A stretch of DNA of 64,000 bases. Origin: Ensifer adhaerens. GTDB lineage: Bacteria; Pseudomonadota; Alphaproteobacteria; Rhizobiales; Rhizobiaceae. The notes under the pieces were generated by a model. That model was given only the letters and a program-made list of their open reading frames with translations. It had not been told where the DNA came from and made no database searches. Shown piece after piece: positions 27,414 to 36,335 of the stretch. The position numbers were made by a program, and so were the translations under genes. Within the stretch, counting starts at the first letter, position 1; the number at the start of each line of letters is the position of its first letter. The stretch covers positions 62,001 to 126,000 of the forward strand of contig NZ_LGAP01000004.1 in assembly GCF_001270265.1 (NCBI RefSeq), written 5' to 3'.

Positions 27414-28613
27414 CTACGCTGCGGCGGTGCCGCTGCTGCTTCTCACGGCTTCGGCCGCGCGCTCGATCCGCGCCAGGCCTTCGCGTGCTTCCGCGGCGGT
27501 CACCGTCAGCGGCGGCCGCAGGCGCCGCCCGGTCTCCCCGGCGGGGACGGCCAACAGCTTCTCCGCGCGGATCGCCTTCAGCAGATCGGCCGAAGGGCCT
27601 TTCGCCTTGATGCCGAGCATCAGCCCGTCGCCGCGGATGTCCTCGATCACATCGGGAAAACGGTCCTTCAGCGAGGCGAGTCCCTGGCGGAAGACCAGTG
27701 CAACGTCGCGCACCTGCTCCAGGAAGCCGTCGGCCAGGATGACGTCGAGCACGGCGTTGCCGACCGCCATGGCGAGCGGGTTGCCGCCGTAGGTGGAACC
27801 ATGCGTACCGGCGACCATGCTGGCCGCCGCCTCTTCGGTCGCAAGGCAGGCGCCGAGCGGGAAGCCACCGCCGATCCCCTTGGCGACAGCCATGATATCG
27901 GGACGGATGCCGGCCCATTCATAGGCGAAGAGCTTGCCGGTGCGGCCGACGCCGGACTGGACCTCGTCGAGGATCAGCAGCAGGCCGAACTCGTCGCAAA
28001 GCGCGCGCAGTTCCTGCATGAACTCCTTGGTGACCGGGCGGATGCCGCCCTCGCCCTGGATCGGCTCGATCAGGATCGCCGCCGTCTCGTCGGTGATCGC
28101 ATCCTTGACCGCCGCGATGTCGCCGAACGGAACCTGGTAGAAACCCGGAGCCTTCGGGCCGAAGCCTTCGATGTACTTCTGCTGACCGCCGGCGGCGATG
28201 GTCGCGATCGTGCGCCCATGGAAGGCGCCCTCGAAGGTGATGACGTGGAATTTTTCCGGATTACCCCTGGCATAGTGGTAGCGGCGGGCGGTCTTGATCG
28301 CGCATTCGAGCGCTTCGGCGCCCGAGTTGGTGAAGAACACGCGGTCGGCGAAAGTGACGGCCGTCAGCCGGCGCGCCAGGCTCTCCTGGCCGGGGACCTC
28401 ATAGAGGTTGGACAGGTGCCAGACCTTCTCGGCCTGCGCCTTCAACGCTTCGACCAGATGCGGATGCGCATGGCCAAGCGAGTTGACGGCGACGCCGGCG
28501 GCGAAGTCCAGATAGCGCGAACCGTCTTCGGCGATCAGCCAGACGCCCTCTCCTCGCTCGAAACGCAACGGCGCACGCATGTAGGTGTCGTAAAGCGGCG
28601 TGGTTGCAGTCAT
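27414..28613 (-). CDS. argD: Acetylornithine aminotransferase
   Basis: The 399-residue class-III PLP aminotransferase converts N-acetylglutamate semialdehyde to N-acetylornithine. [20 protein letters not shown] contains the PLP-binding Asp; the Schiff-base Lys is in [40 protein letters not shown] is the PLP phosphate block. ATG 28613 has GGAGAGG 6 nt upstream, better than the upstream in-frame ATGs. Its leader holds a promoter followed at once by a terminator-like hairpin (28669-28734). Confidence 0.93.
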   Translation of the reverse strand: MTATTPLYDTYMRAPLRFERGEGVWLIAEDGSRYLDFAAGVAVNSLGHAHPHLVEALKAQAEKVWHLSNLYEVPGQESLARRLTAVTFADRVFFTNSGAEALECAIKTARRYHYARGNPEKFHVITFEGAFHGRTIATIAAGGQQKYIEGFGPKAPGFYQVPFGDIAAVKDAITDETAAILIEPIQGEGGIRPVTKEFMQELRALCDEFGLLLILDEVQSGVGRTGKLFAYEWAGIRPDIMAVAKGIGGGFPLGACLATEEAAASMVAGTHGSTYGGNPLAMAVGNAVLDVILADGFLEQVRDVALVFRQGLASLKDRFPDVIEDIRGDGLMLGIKAKGPSADLLKAIRAEKLLAVPAGETGRRLRPPLTVTAAEAREGLARIERAAEAVRSSSGTAAA

Positions 28614-28668
28614 GGCGAGCCTCTCCTTCATTGCTATCGGCATCGATCCGAGCGCGTGTCGAGCCCGG

Positions 28669-28734
28669 CAAAAAATTAAAAATGCCGCCTTGCGGCGGCG
28701 CAGGCACTATTCCTATTTCGCAGCGCAATGTCAA
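28669..28734 (-). promoter_or_regulatory. argD promoter with early hairpin-U-tract leader
   Basis: On the minus strand TTGACA (28729-28734) and AATAGT (28706-28711) are 17 bp apart. Almost at the predicted start of transcription, GCCGCAAGGCGGC forms a hairpin followed by TTTTTAATTTTTT. This looks like a terminator placed immediately after the promoter. Confidence 0.55.
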
Positions 28735-28851
28735 CAAAACCAAGCTGTGCAGTGCGGTCGGACGGGTCTGTTCCATGCGACGAAAAAATCGCGCGGCGGG
28801 GCTTGCAAAAATGCAACGCCCACCGAGCAAGTTGGGGAAAACCAAGAAATC

Positions 28852-28917
28852 GATTCGGCGTGATTCCCGGGACTCTTGCCACGGAGTCCGCCCGTCAGTA
28901 GGTTAATGTTCAATTAC
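28852..28917. promoter_or_regulatory. GANTC cluster and near-CtrA box upstream of gcrA
   Basis: GANTC sites begin at 28852 (GATTC), 28862 (GATTC), 28871 (GACTC) and 28884 (GAGTC), with another at 28995. TTAA-N7-TTAC at 28903-28917 is one base from the CtrA consensus. CcrM methylates GANTC, and GcrA itself works at methylated GANTC promoters. Confidence 0.6.
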
Positions 28918-29034
28918 TAGACGCATGCGGCGGACCTAGTCACCAAAAGTGTTATCGCGTTGCAGCTCCGGAGCTCCTCCGGAGCGTGGTGAGAGATTCT
29001 GCCATCGCCAACGCTGAGAACGGAGAGTGCAGAA

Positions 29035-29559
29035 ATGAACTGGACTGACGAGCGGGTGGAAAAACTGAAGAAGCTTTGGTCCGAGGGCCTGAGCGCGAGC
29101 CAGATCGCGGCACAGCTCGGCGGCGTCAGCCGCAATGCGGTCATCGGCAAGGTTCACCGGCTGAGCCTGCCCGGCAGGGCCAAGGCTGGCGGAACCACCG
29201 CCGCGACCCGGCCGAAGCAGCGCCCGGCAACGTCGGCGCCGCGCGCTCCGAACTATGCGTCGCGCGTCACGACCCGCACGGTCACCCGTTCGGCCGGCGC
29301 GACCGTGCTCAAGGAGGAGGTCGAAGTCGATCTCGTTGCCGAACAGGATTTTCACGTTCGGACGGATGTGGTCGTGCCGATGTCGCGCCGCCTGGAGCTG
29401 ACGCAATTGACCGAGCGCACCTGCAAGTGGCCGATCGGCGACCCGCTGAAGGAAGAGTTCCACTTCTGCGGCAACGACTCCCCGGAAGCTTCGCCCTATT
29501 GCAGCTTCCATGCACGGCTTGCTTACCAGCCTTCCGCCGAGCGCCGCCGCGCTCGCTAA
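29035..29559 (+). CDS. gcrA: Cell-cycle regulator GcrA
   Basis: The 174-residue protein begins MNWTDERVEKLKKLWSEGLS and continues with SQIAAQLGGVSRNAVIGKVH, the GcrA helix-turn-helix. A Pro/Ala/Arg-rich linker follows, then the C-terminal domain that binds sigma-70 region 2, here with ERTCKWPIGDPLKEEFHFCG and SPYCSFHARLAY. GcrA activates promoters carrying CcrM-methylated GANTC sites. The dense GANTC cluster upstream suggests feedback by methylation state. It is followed by a repeat and a bidirectional terminator. Confidence 0.93.
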   Translation: MNWTDERVEKLKKLWSEGLSASQIAAQLGGVSRNAVIGKVHRLSLPGRAKAGGTTAATRPKQRPATSAPRAPNYASRVTTRTVTRSAGATVLKEEVEVDLVAEQDFHVRTDVVVPMSRRLELTQLTERTCKWPIGDPLKEEFHFCGNDSPEASPYCSFHARLAYQPSAERRRAR

Positions 29560-29560
29560 G

Positions 29561-29661
29561 ACATGTCGCGCAAAAGTGCGCAGCGGTTTTGCGATAACGG
29601 CATGCGCAAAAACAAGAGCGTAAAGCGCAATAAGCGAATCCTAGAGATCGCGACGCGCTTT
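29561..29661. repeat. Intergenic palindromic repeat, second family (reverse orientation)
   Basis: It starts 2 bp after the gcrA stop with ACATGTCGCGCAAAAGTGCG and ends GATCGCGACGCGCTTTG, the reverse complement of the elements at 26039 and 41995. Confidence 0.65.
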
Positions 29662-29684
29662 GCGACTACCGAAAACAACGCATG

Positions 29685-29711
29685 AAAAAGGGGCCACACG
29701 GCCCCTTTTTT
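29685..29711. terminator. Bidirectional terminator between gcrA and phoB
   Basis: AAAAAGGGGCC and GGCCCCTTTTT pair around ACAC, giving A/T tracts on both sides. It serves the convergent gcrA and phoU-phoB units. Confidence 0.9.
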
Positions 29712-29729
29712 AGTGACTGATTGAATGGC

Positions 29730-30413
29730 TCAGCTTTCGAGCGAGTACCCGGCACCGCGAACAGTGCGAATGACATCCGGCATGCTCGAGAAGTTCAGCG
29801 CCTTGCGAAGGCGACCGACATGCACATCGACCGTGCGTTCGTCGACATAGATATCGTGGCCCCAGACGCCATCCAGAAGCTGCGACCGCGAGAAGACCCG
29901 ACCCGGGGAAGACATCAGGAATTCGAGCAGACGGAATTCCGTCGGGCCGAGACGGACCTCGCGGGTGCGGCGATGGACGCGATGGGTCTCGCGGTCGAGT
30001 TCGATATCGCCGCAGCGAAGCAGCGTCGAGAGAACCTCGGGCTTGGCGCGCCGCAGCATCGCCTTGACGCGGGCCATCAGCTCCGGCGTCGAGAACGGCT
30101 TGACGACATAGTCGTCAGCGCCGGTGGCAAGGCCACGAACCCGCTCGCTCTCCTCGCCGCGCGCCGTCAGCATGATGATCGGCAGGCGCTCGGTTTCCGG
30201 GCGCTGGCGCAGCCGGCGGCAAAGTTCGATACCGGACACCCCCGGCAGCATCCAGTCGAGGATCAGCAGATCCGGCAGGCGCTCCTGCAGGCGGATCTCG
30301 GCCTCGTCCCCGCGCAGGATCGTATCGACATCGAACCCTTCGGCTTCGAGGTTATAACGCAGCAGGACACTCAGCGCCTCTTCGTCTTCGACAACGGCGA
30401 TTTTCGGCAACAT
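29730..30413 (-). CDS. phoB: Phosphate response regulator PhoB
   Basis: The 227-residue OmpR-family regulator begins MLPKIAVVEDEEALSVLL. The phospho-acceptor is Asp53 in LLILDWMLPGVSG, the conserved Lys is in DDYVVKPFSTPELMARV, and a winged-helix DNA-binding domain ends with TVDVHVGRLRKALNF and TVRGAGYSLE. It is phosphorylated by PhoR under phosphate limitation and binds Pho boxes such as that at 36246-36274. AGGAGACGTTACCTG precedes the ATG. It is the last gene of the pst-phoU-phoB series. Confidence 0.95.
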   Translation of the reverse strand: MLPKIAVVEDEEALSVLLRYNLEAEGFDVDTILRGDEAEIRLQERLPDLLILDWMLPGVSGIELCRRLRQRPETERLPIIMLTARGEESERVRGLATGADDYVVKPFSTPELMARVKAMLRRAKPEVLSTLLRCGDIELDRETHRVHRRTREVRLGPTEFRLLEFLMSSPGRVFSRSQLLDGVWGHDIYVDERTVDVHVGRLRKALNFSSMPDVIRTVRGAGYSLES

Positions 30414-30611
30414 CAGGTAACGTCTCCTTACCCAGAGCGTCTCGCGTTCGGTCGAACGGGCAGAGATGCTCGAACATATAGCATCTGGAGCACTCCGCGC
30501 GCTTTCAAAGGCACGCGCGAAAACGGATAACTTCAGACGCAACAAAGCAGGGCCGCAACCAAGGCTGCGACCGGAGCAGGTTCATAAGCAGTCACTCGAA
30601 CGAGTTTGGGT

Positions 30612-31322
30612 TTAGTCCTTCACGGCACCCAGCGTCGACGTATTGTCATCCTTCGGACGCTCGCCTTCCGGCTGCGCGCCCGTCGCCATGTAATAGATCG
30701 TCTCGGCGATGTTGGTGGCATGGTCGCCGATGCGCTCGATGTTCTTGGCGCAGAACAGAAGATGCGTGCAGGGCGTGATGTTGCGCGGATCTTCCATCAT
30801 GTAGGTGAGCAGTTCGCGGAACAGCGAGGTGTAGATCGCATCGATCTCCTCGTCGCGCTCGCGAATGCTGTTGGCCTTCTCCGGCGAGCGGGAGGCGTAG
30901 ACGTCGAGGACTTCCTTGAGCTGGACGAGCGCGAGTTCGGCCAGGTGCTCGAGACCGCGTGCCAGCTTGCGCGGGATGCCGGAGCCGGCAACGGCAATGA
31001 CGCGCTTGGCGTTGTTCTTGCCGAGGTCGCCGACGCGTTCCAGATCGGACGCAATGCGGATCGAACCCATGATCTCGCGGAGGTCGGCGGCGACCGGCTG
31101 ACGCTTGGCGATGGTGATGATCGCCTTTTCGCCGATCTGACGTTCGGCTTCATCGAGGATGGTGTCGTCGGAGATCACCTTCTGCGCCAATGCGAGGTCG
31201 GAATTGACCAGCGCGCGGACGGATTCGCCCACCATCTGCTCGGCCAGACCGCCCATCTCGGAGATGCGGCGCGTGAGATATTTCAGTTCTTCGTCGTAGG
31301 CGGACATTATGTGCATGGACAT
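30612..31322 (-). CDS. phoU: Phosphate signalling protein PhoU
   Basis: The 236-residue protein consists of two PhoU three-helix repeats. The metal-binding E-x3-D-x3-D-type motifs are present: DDTILDEAERQIGE in the first half and RDEEIDAIYTSLFREL in the second. It couples the PstSCAB transporter to PhoR and keeps PhoB inactive in high phosphate. Three closely spaced in-frame ATGs exist (31322, 31316, 31307); the first is used. It lies between pstB and phoB. Confidence 0.95.
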   Translation of the reverse strand: MSMHIMSAYDEELKYLTRRISEMGGLAEQMVGESVRALVNSDLALAQKVISDDTILDEAERQIGEKAIITIAKRQPVAADLREIMGSIRIASDLERVGDLGKNNAKRVIAVAGSGIPRKLARGLEHLAELALVQLKEVLDVYASRSPEKANSIRERDEEIDAIYTSLFRELLTYMMEDPRNITPCTHLLFCAKNIERIGDHATNIAETIYYMATGAQPEGERPKDDNTSTLGAVKD

Positions 31323-31378
31323 AGTCTTCGATCCTTGCGGGCGCGTTCAGGAAACAGGGTGACGAGGCGCTTCGGCCA

Positions 31379-32194
31379 TCAACCGAAGCGGCCCATGATG
31401 TAGTCCTGGGTGCGCTGGTCATCCGGATTGGTGAACATTTTGTCGGTGTCGTTCTCCTCGACGAGATTGCCGAGGTGGAACATGGCGGTGCGCTGCGATA
31501 CACGCGCCGCCTGCTGCATCGAGTGCGTGACTATGACGATCGTGAAGTTGGTGCGCAGCTCGTGGATCAGCTCCTCGACCTTGGCGGTCGCGATCGGATC
31601 GAGCGCCGAACAGGGCTCGTCCATCAGAATCACTTCCGGGCTGACGGCAACGGCACGCGCGATGCAGAGGCGCTGCTGCTGGCCGCCCGAAAGGCCGGTG
31701 CCCGGCTCATGTAGGCGGTCCTTCACCTCGTTCCACAAACCAGCCTTGTGCAGGCTGGTCTCGACGACTTCGTCGAACTCGGCCTTGGTGCGGGCAAGGC
31801 CGTGGATGCGCGGGCCGTAGGCGACGTTGTCGAAGATCGACTTCGGGAACGGGTTCGGCTTCTGGAACACCATGCCGACGCGGGCACGCAGTTCCACGAC
31901 GTCGATCGCCGGATCGTAGATATCGTCTTCATCGAGCGTGATCTTGCCGGTGACGCGGCAGTTCTCGATGGTGTCGTTCATGCGGTTCAGCGTGCGCAGG
32001 AAGGTCGACTTGCCGCAGCCCGAAGGACCGATCAGAGCCGTAACCGTGTTCTCGCGGATGTTGAGGTTGACGTCGAAAAGCGCCCGCTTCTCGCCGTAGT
32101 AGACCGACACATCCTTGCCGATCATCTTGTAGGGCACGGTGTTCATTTTCTGATCCAAGGCTTTCTCGACTGCTGCTTCTGACATGATGTTCAT
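31379..32194 (-). CDS. pstB: Phosphate ABC transporter ATP-binding protein
   Basis: The 271-residue ATPase has Walker [13 protein letters not shown], the Q-loop in [12 protein letters not shown], signature [15 protein letters not shown], Walker [14 protein letters not shown] and the switch His in [15 protein letters not shown]. It energises phosphate import through PstCA. ATG 32194 has GAGGTAATTACT upstream; longer in-frame starts run into pstA. Confidence 0.97.
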   Translation of the reverse strand: MNIMSEAAVEKALDQKMNTVPYKMIGKDVSVYYGEKRALFDVNLNIRENTVTALIGPSGCGKSTFLRTLNRMNDTIENCRVTGKITLDEDDIYDPAIDVVELRARVGMVFQKPNPFPKSIFDNVAYGPRIHGLARTKAEFDEVVETSLHKAGLWNEVKDRLHEPGTGLSGGQQQRLCIARAVAVSPEVILMDEPCSALDPIATAKVEELIHELRTNFTIVIVTHSMQQAARVSQRTAMFHLGNLVEENDTDKMFTNPDDQRTQDYIMGRFG

Positions 32195-32207
32195 AGTAAT
32201 TACCTCA

Positions 32208-33530
32208 CTACCAACGGCGCTCAAAGCGACGTCGCAACAGAATGGCGCCAAGGTTCATGACGACGAGGAAGATGAGAAGGATGATGATCGCGCCGGAGGT
32301 GCGCTCGACGAAGGCGCGTTCCGCCTCGTTGGCCCACATGTAGATCTGCACCGGCAGTGCGGTCGACGGCTCCATCGGCGAGCCGGGGTAGTCGACGACG
32401 AAGGCGACCATGCCGATCAACAGGAGCGGCGCGGTTTCGCCAAGCGCATGGGCGAGGCCGATGATCGTTCCGGTCAGAATGCCCGGCATCGCCAGCGGCA
32501 GCACGTGGTGGAAGATGGTCTGCATCTTCGACGCACCGAGACCGAGCGCTGCCGAGCGGATGGACGGCGGGACCGCCTTCAACGCGGCGCGGGTGGCGAT
32601 GATGATCGTCGGCAGGGTCATCAGTGTCAGCACCAGGCCGCCGACGACGGCAGCCGAGCGCGGCATGCCGGCAAAGTTGATGAACACGGCCAGACCCAGG
32701 AGACCGTAGACGATCGACGGGACGGCGGCGAGGTTGTTGATGTTGACTTCGATCAGGTCGGTCAGCCTGTTCTTCGGCGCGAACTCTTCGAGATAGATCG
32801 AAGCGGCAACACCGATCGGCAGCGACAAGACAAGCACGATCAGCATCATGAACAGCGAGCCGAGGGCGGCAACGCCAACGCCTGCCGCTTCAGGGCGGCT
32901 CGAGGCGCCGAAGGTGAAGATGCCGGTGTTGAAGCTCTTCTTCAGGACGCCGGCACTTGCCAGCTCGTTCATCCAGGTGACCTGCTGGTCCTTGACCTTG
33001 CGCTTGCTCTCCTCGACGTTCAGGTCGATCTGACCCTTGAACGCGGAGTCGACATTGGCTTCGGCGAGCAATGTCACCGGAATGGTTTTGCCGATAACCG
33101 ACGGGTCGGCGACGACGATATCGCGCAACAGCGTGCGGGAGCTTGCCGACACCATGTCGGTGGCCTGCTTGACCTGCGGACGCTTGCTCGCATCGATGCC
33201 GAGCTGCTTGATCAGCGCCTCACGCACCAGCAGCGGATAGTTGGCGGTCATCAGCACCTTGCCATCGGTCGCGCGCTCACCCTTGGGGTCGATGACCTTC
33301 TCGGTGAATTCGATCGGCAGCGTGATCGTCGTCTGCTGGAACGCGGTGTAGCCGTTGGAGACCACCGTCCACAGCAACAGAGCGAGGAAGAACAGGCCGA
33401 GGCTGATGGCGCCGATGCCATAGGCACGGAACCGGCGCTCGGCTGCGTAGCGGCGCTTGATGCCGATATCGCGCGTTGCGGATGCGGGACGGGCGGAGAT
33501 CCGGACGGTCGGGGAAGCGATGTCGGTCAT
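32208..33530 (-). CDS. pstA: Phosphate ABC transporter permease PstA
   Basis: The 440-residue protein is longer than E. coli PstA (296). It has an N-terminal helix ([20 protein letters not shown]) and a large periplasmic insertion (about 60-210) before the six-helix permease core with the EAA-type loop ([20 protein letters not shown] near residue 335). Enlarged PstA and PstC are usual in rhizobia. Its ATG overlaps the pstC stop (ATGA). Confidence 0.93.
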   Translation of the reverse strand: MTDIASPTVRISARPASATRDIGIKRRYAAERRFRAYGIGAISLGLFFLALLLWTVVSNGYTAFQQTTITLPIEFTEKVIDPKGERATDGKVLMTANYPLLVREALIKQLGIDASKRPQVKQATDMVSASSRTLLRDIVVADPSVIGKTIPVTLLAEANVDSAFKGQIDLNVEESKRKVKDQQVTWMNELASAGVLKKSFNTGIFTFGASSRPEAAGVGVAALGSLFMMLIVLVLSLPIGVAASIYLEEFAPKNRLTDLIEVNINNLAAVPSIVYGLLGLAVFINFAGMPRSAAVVGGLVLTLMTLPTIIIATRAALKAVPPSIRSAALGLGASKMQTIFHHVLPLAMPGILTGTIIGLAHALGETAPLLLIGMVAFVVDYPGSPMEPSTALPVQIYMWANEAERAFVERTSGAIIILLIFLVVMNLGAILLRRRFERRW

Positions 33531-35011
33531 TCGTACTGTTCCCGATATTTGCGCACGATGTAGAGCGCGTAAATGTTGAGGCCGAGCGTGATGACGAAGA
33601 GCGTGATGCCGAGTGCGAAGGCAACCAGCGTCTGCGGCGAGGTGAACTCAAGGTCGCCCGTCAACTGGTTGACGATCTTCACCGTCACCGTGGTCATCGG
33701 CTCAAAGGGATTGATTTGCATGCGGGCCGCGACACCGGCGGCAAGCACCACGATCATCGTTTCGCCGACGGCGCGCGAGGCGGTCAAAAGCAGGGCGCCA
33801 ACGATGCCCGGAAGTGCTGCGGGAAGGATGACCTTCTTGACCGTTTCAGAGCGGGTGGCACCGAGACCGAGCGAGCCATCGCGCAGCGCCCGCGGCACCT
33901 GGGTGATGATGTCGTCGGAAAGCGAGGACACGAACGGGATCAGCATGATGCCCATGACGATGCCGGCGGTCACGACGCTCTGCGCCTGGATGAAGTTCTG
34001 ATAGTTGCCGGTAACGAGACCGTTCAACTGGGCAGAGATATCGCGCAGGAACGGGCCGACGGTCACGAGTGCGAAGAAACCGTAGACGATGGTCGGAATG
34101 CCGGCGAGCACTTCGAGCAAGGGCTTTGCCGTCGAACGCAGGCGTGGGCTCGCATATTCCGCCATGTAGATGGCTGCGAACAGACCGATCGGCACCGCAA
34201 AGAGCATGGCGACGAAAGCGATGTAGAGCGTGCCGGCGAGAAGCGGGATCAGGCCGAACTGGCCGGACGCACCGCCGCTGCCGGCGGCAGCAAACCGTGG
34301 ATCCCAGACCGTGCCGAAGAAGAACTCGAAGGGCGAAACCATCGTGAAGAAGCGGCCAGCTTCCGACAGCATCGAAGCGACGATGCCGACCGTCGTCAGG
34401 ATGGCGATCGAGGAAGCGACGATGAGCGAGCCGAGCATGACGCGCTCAACCTGATTGCGGGCACGGAAGCGGGTGGCGATGTTGCGGATGGCGTAAACGC
34501 CGCCGGCAATGGCGATCAGCAGCACGACCGCACTCATCAGCCAGCGGTTGGTGGCGTTCATCGCATTGAAATGCTGGGCAGCGGTGATCATGTAGGGTTC
34601 GCCCTCGCCGGCAAGGGCAACGCCCTTGGCCGCAAGCGTGGAGCGAAGATTGGCCGAGCCGCTTTCAAGCGCCGAAATCTCTTCGGTCGTCAGCCGCTTC
34701 AGGCCGCCGGCGACTGACTTGACCTGGCCAAGCGCCAGTTCGACGGTCGCGCCGCCCTGCGTCTGCACCGCCTCAGGCAAGGTCGCCCGGGTGCTGGAAT
34801 CGATATACATCGGCGCCGCAACGAGCCATGCGCCGAGCACGAGCGCGGCCGGAAGGATCGCCCAGATGGCAACATAGCTGCCGTGATAGCCGGGCAAGGA
34901 ATGCAGGTTGGAGAGCTTGCCGTTGGCCTGCGCGAGCGAGCGCGCGCGGCCTGCAAAGTAAGAAATAAAACCAATTAAAACAATGAGCAAAAGAAGAAGC
35001 GAAGTACTCAT
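33527..35011 (-). CDS. pstC: Phosphate ABC transporter permease PstC
   Basis: The 494-residue permease is longer than E. coli PstC (319). N-terminal helices (LLLLIVLIGFISYFAGRARS and WAILPAALVLGAWLVAAPMY) are followed by a periplasmic section, then the transport core with the loop GSLGLGATRSETVKKVILPA near residue 385. ATG 35011 has GGAG 8 nt upstream; GTG 35017 does not. It overlaps pstA by 4 bp and follows pstS after a strong hairpin. Confidence 0.93.
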   Translation of the reverse strand: MSTSLLLLLIVLIGFISYFAGRARSLAQANGKLSNLHSLPGYHGSYVAIWAILPAALVLGAWLVAAPMYIDSSTRATLPEAVQTQGGATVELALGQVKSVAGGLKRLTTEEISALESGSANLRSTLAAKGVALAGEGEPYMITAAQHFNAMNATNRWLMSAVVLLIAIAGGVYAIRNIATRFRARNQVERVMLGSLIVASSIAILTTVGIVASMLSEAGRFFTMVSPFEFFFGTVWDPRFAAAGSGGASGQFGLIPLLAGTLYIAFVAMLFAVPIGLFAAIYMAEYASPRLRSTAKPLLEVLAGIPTIVYGFFALVTVGPFLRDISAQLNGLVTGNYQNFIQAQSVVTAGIVMGIMLIPFVSSLSDDIITQVPRALRDGSLGLGATRSETVKKVILPAALPGIVGALLLTASRAVGETMIVVLAAGVAARMQINPFEPMTTVTVKIVNQLTGDLEFTSPQTLVAFALGITLFVITLGLNIYALYIVRKYREQYE

Positions 35012-35069
35012 CGGCACGTCTCCGCGGCGGGGCGCTCAATGCGCTGCCGGCAGTTCGGATGGAGGCGTG

Positions 35070-35096
35070 CCCCGGCGCGAAAATGTCGCGCCGGGG
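35070..35096 (-). other. Intercistronic hairpin between pstS and pstC
   Basis: An 11-bp perfect GC-rich stem (CCCCGGCGCGA and complement) closes a 5-nt loop, 10 bp after the pstS stop, without a U-tract. It likely protects or partly terminates the pstS transcript, giving more binding protein than permease. Confidence 0.6.
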
Positions 35097-35106
35097 CTTG
35101 TCAGTA

Positions 35107-36141
35107 TCAGAGCATGTTGCCGGCGGCGAAAGCCTTGCGAACTTCTTCGCGCTCGGCGTCCGGAGCGGCGACGAGGCCGTATTCGGCAAGCGGGCTTTCC
35201 GGGCCGATCATCTGATCGTCGAGGAAGAACTCAACATATTCCTTGAGGCCCGGGATAACGCCGAGGTGTGCCTTCTTGACGTAGAAGTACAGCGGGCGCG
35301 AAACCGGGTATTCGCCGGAAGCGATCGTTTCGGTCGACGGAACGATCCCGTTGACGGTGGCGACCTTCAGCTTGTCGGCGTTGTTTTCGTAGAAGGACAG
35401 GCCGAATACGCCGATGCCGTTCTTGTTGGCAGCGATACGGGCCAGCGTTTCGGTGTAGTCGCCGTCGATGTCGACAGCCAGGCCGTCCTTGCGGACCGCG
35501 ACGCACTTGCTGTGCTGCTGCTTTTCATCGGCAACGGCAGCCTTGATGACGTCAACGGCGCCAGCGTTCTTGCAGCCTGCGGCCAGGATCTTCTCTTCGA
35601 AGACTTCGCGCGTGCCGTGCTTTTCGCCCGGGATGAAGGCGGCGATGTCGGCGTCCGGCAGAGCGGAGTTGACTTCAGACCACTTCTTGTAGGGGTTGGC
35701 GACGAGCTTGCCGTCGACGACGATTTCGGCAGCCAGACCCTTGTAGAGGTCTTCCGGCTTCAGGGCGAGGTCGGCATTGCCGGCGTCGGTTGCGAAGACG
35801 ATGCCGTCGTAGCCGATCTTGATTTCCTGAATTTCGGTGACGCCGGCGGCCTTGCAGGCTTCGACTTCGCTGTCCTTGATCTTGCGCGAGGAGTTGGCGA
35901 CGTCGATGGTGTCAGGGCCGACGCCCTTGCAGAATTCCTTCAGACCGGCCGAGGAGCCGCCGGATTCGACGACCGGCGTCTTGAAGTCCGGGAAGGTTTC
36001 GCCGAACGTCTCGGCGACGATCTTGGCGTAGGGAAGAACGGTCGAGGAGCCGGCGACCTGAACCTGATCGCGCGCGGCAGCCACGCCAGCGAATGCGGCG
36101 GATGCGACGAGCGCCGCAACAGTGAGTTTAAGAGCTTTCAT
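35107..36141 (-). CDS. pstS: Phosphate-binding periplasmic protein PstS
   Basis: The 344-residue protein has a signal peptide (MKALKLTVAALVASAAFAGV) and a mature part starting RDQVQVAGSSTVLPYA. The phosphate-binding Ser/Thr and Arg/Asp residues lie in VAGSSTV, VESGGSSAGLKEFC and NSSRKIKDSE. It delivers phosphate to PstCA. GGGAGAACTTTT precedes ATG 36141. The Pho box lies about 105-133 bp upstream, so it is the first gene of the PhoB-controlled operon. Confidence 0.96.
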   Translation of the reverse strand: MKALKLTVAALVASAAFAGVAAARDQVQVAGSSTVLPYAKIVAETFGETFPDFKTPVVESGGSSAGLKEFCKGVGPDTIDVANSSRKIKDSEVEACKAAGVTEIQEIKIGYDGIVFATDAGNADLALKPEDLYKGLAAEIVVDGKLVANPYKKWSEVNSALPDADIAAFIPGEKHGTREVFEEKILAAGCKNAGAVDVIKAAVADEKQQHSKCVAVRKDGLAVDIDGDYTETLARIAANKNGIGVFGLSFYENNADKLKVATVNGIVPSTETIASGEYPVSRPLYFYVKKAHLGVIPGLKEYVEFFLDDQMIGPESPLAEYGLVAAPDAEREEVRKAFAAGNML

Positions 36142-36245
36142 AAAAGTTCTCCCGGAATGGGCTTGTGTTGAGTGCGCCAAGCGTTGCAGCGCTCTTCGCC
36201 GTTTGATCGGCTGCCCCTAACTAGCCGCCGATAGCCACACCTTTT

Positions 36246-36274
36246 ATGTCAGTTTCGCGAAACATTTATGACAG
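36246..36274 (-). promoter_or_regulatory. Pho box upstream of pstS
   Basis: On the minus strand CTGTCAT (36274-36268) and CTGACAT (36252-36246) are spaced by exactly 22 bp (two 11-bp PhoB periods), with a degenerate middle repeat. This fits PhoB binding sites of rhizobia. Confidence 0.8.
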
Positions 36275-36335
36275 CTCATGTCATTGAAAATAATAATGAA
36301 AAATGAACAGAGCGGATTTATCCCGGGCCAATATG

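Larger units (their letters stand above)
28614..29034. other. Divergent argD-gcrA intergenic region
   Basis: This 421-bp gap has no protein gene. The argD side holds a TTGACA promoter and a hairpin-U-tract leader; the gcrA side holds four GANTC sites within 37 bp, a near-CtrA box, and a fifth GANTC close to the ATG. Confidence 0.7.

Noticed and set aside
30464-30486. AGATGCT/AGCATCT inverted repeat between phoU and phoB
   Set aside because: Short arms and a 9-nt spacer; no link to promoter elements could be made.
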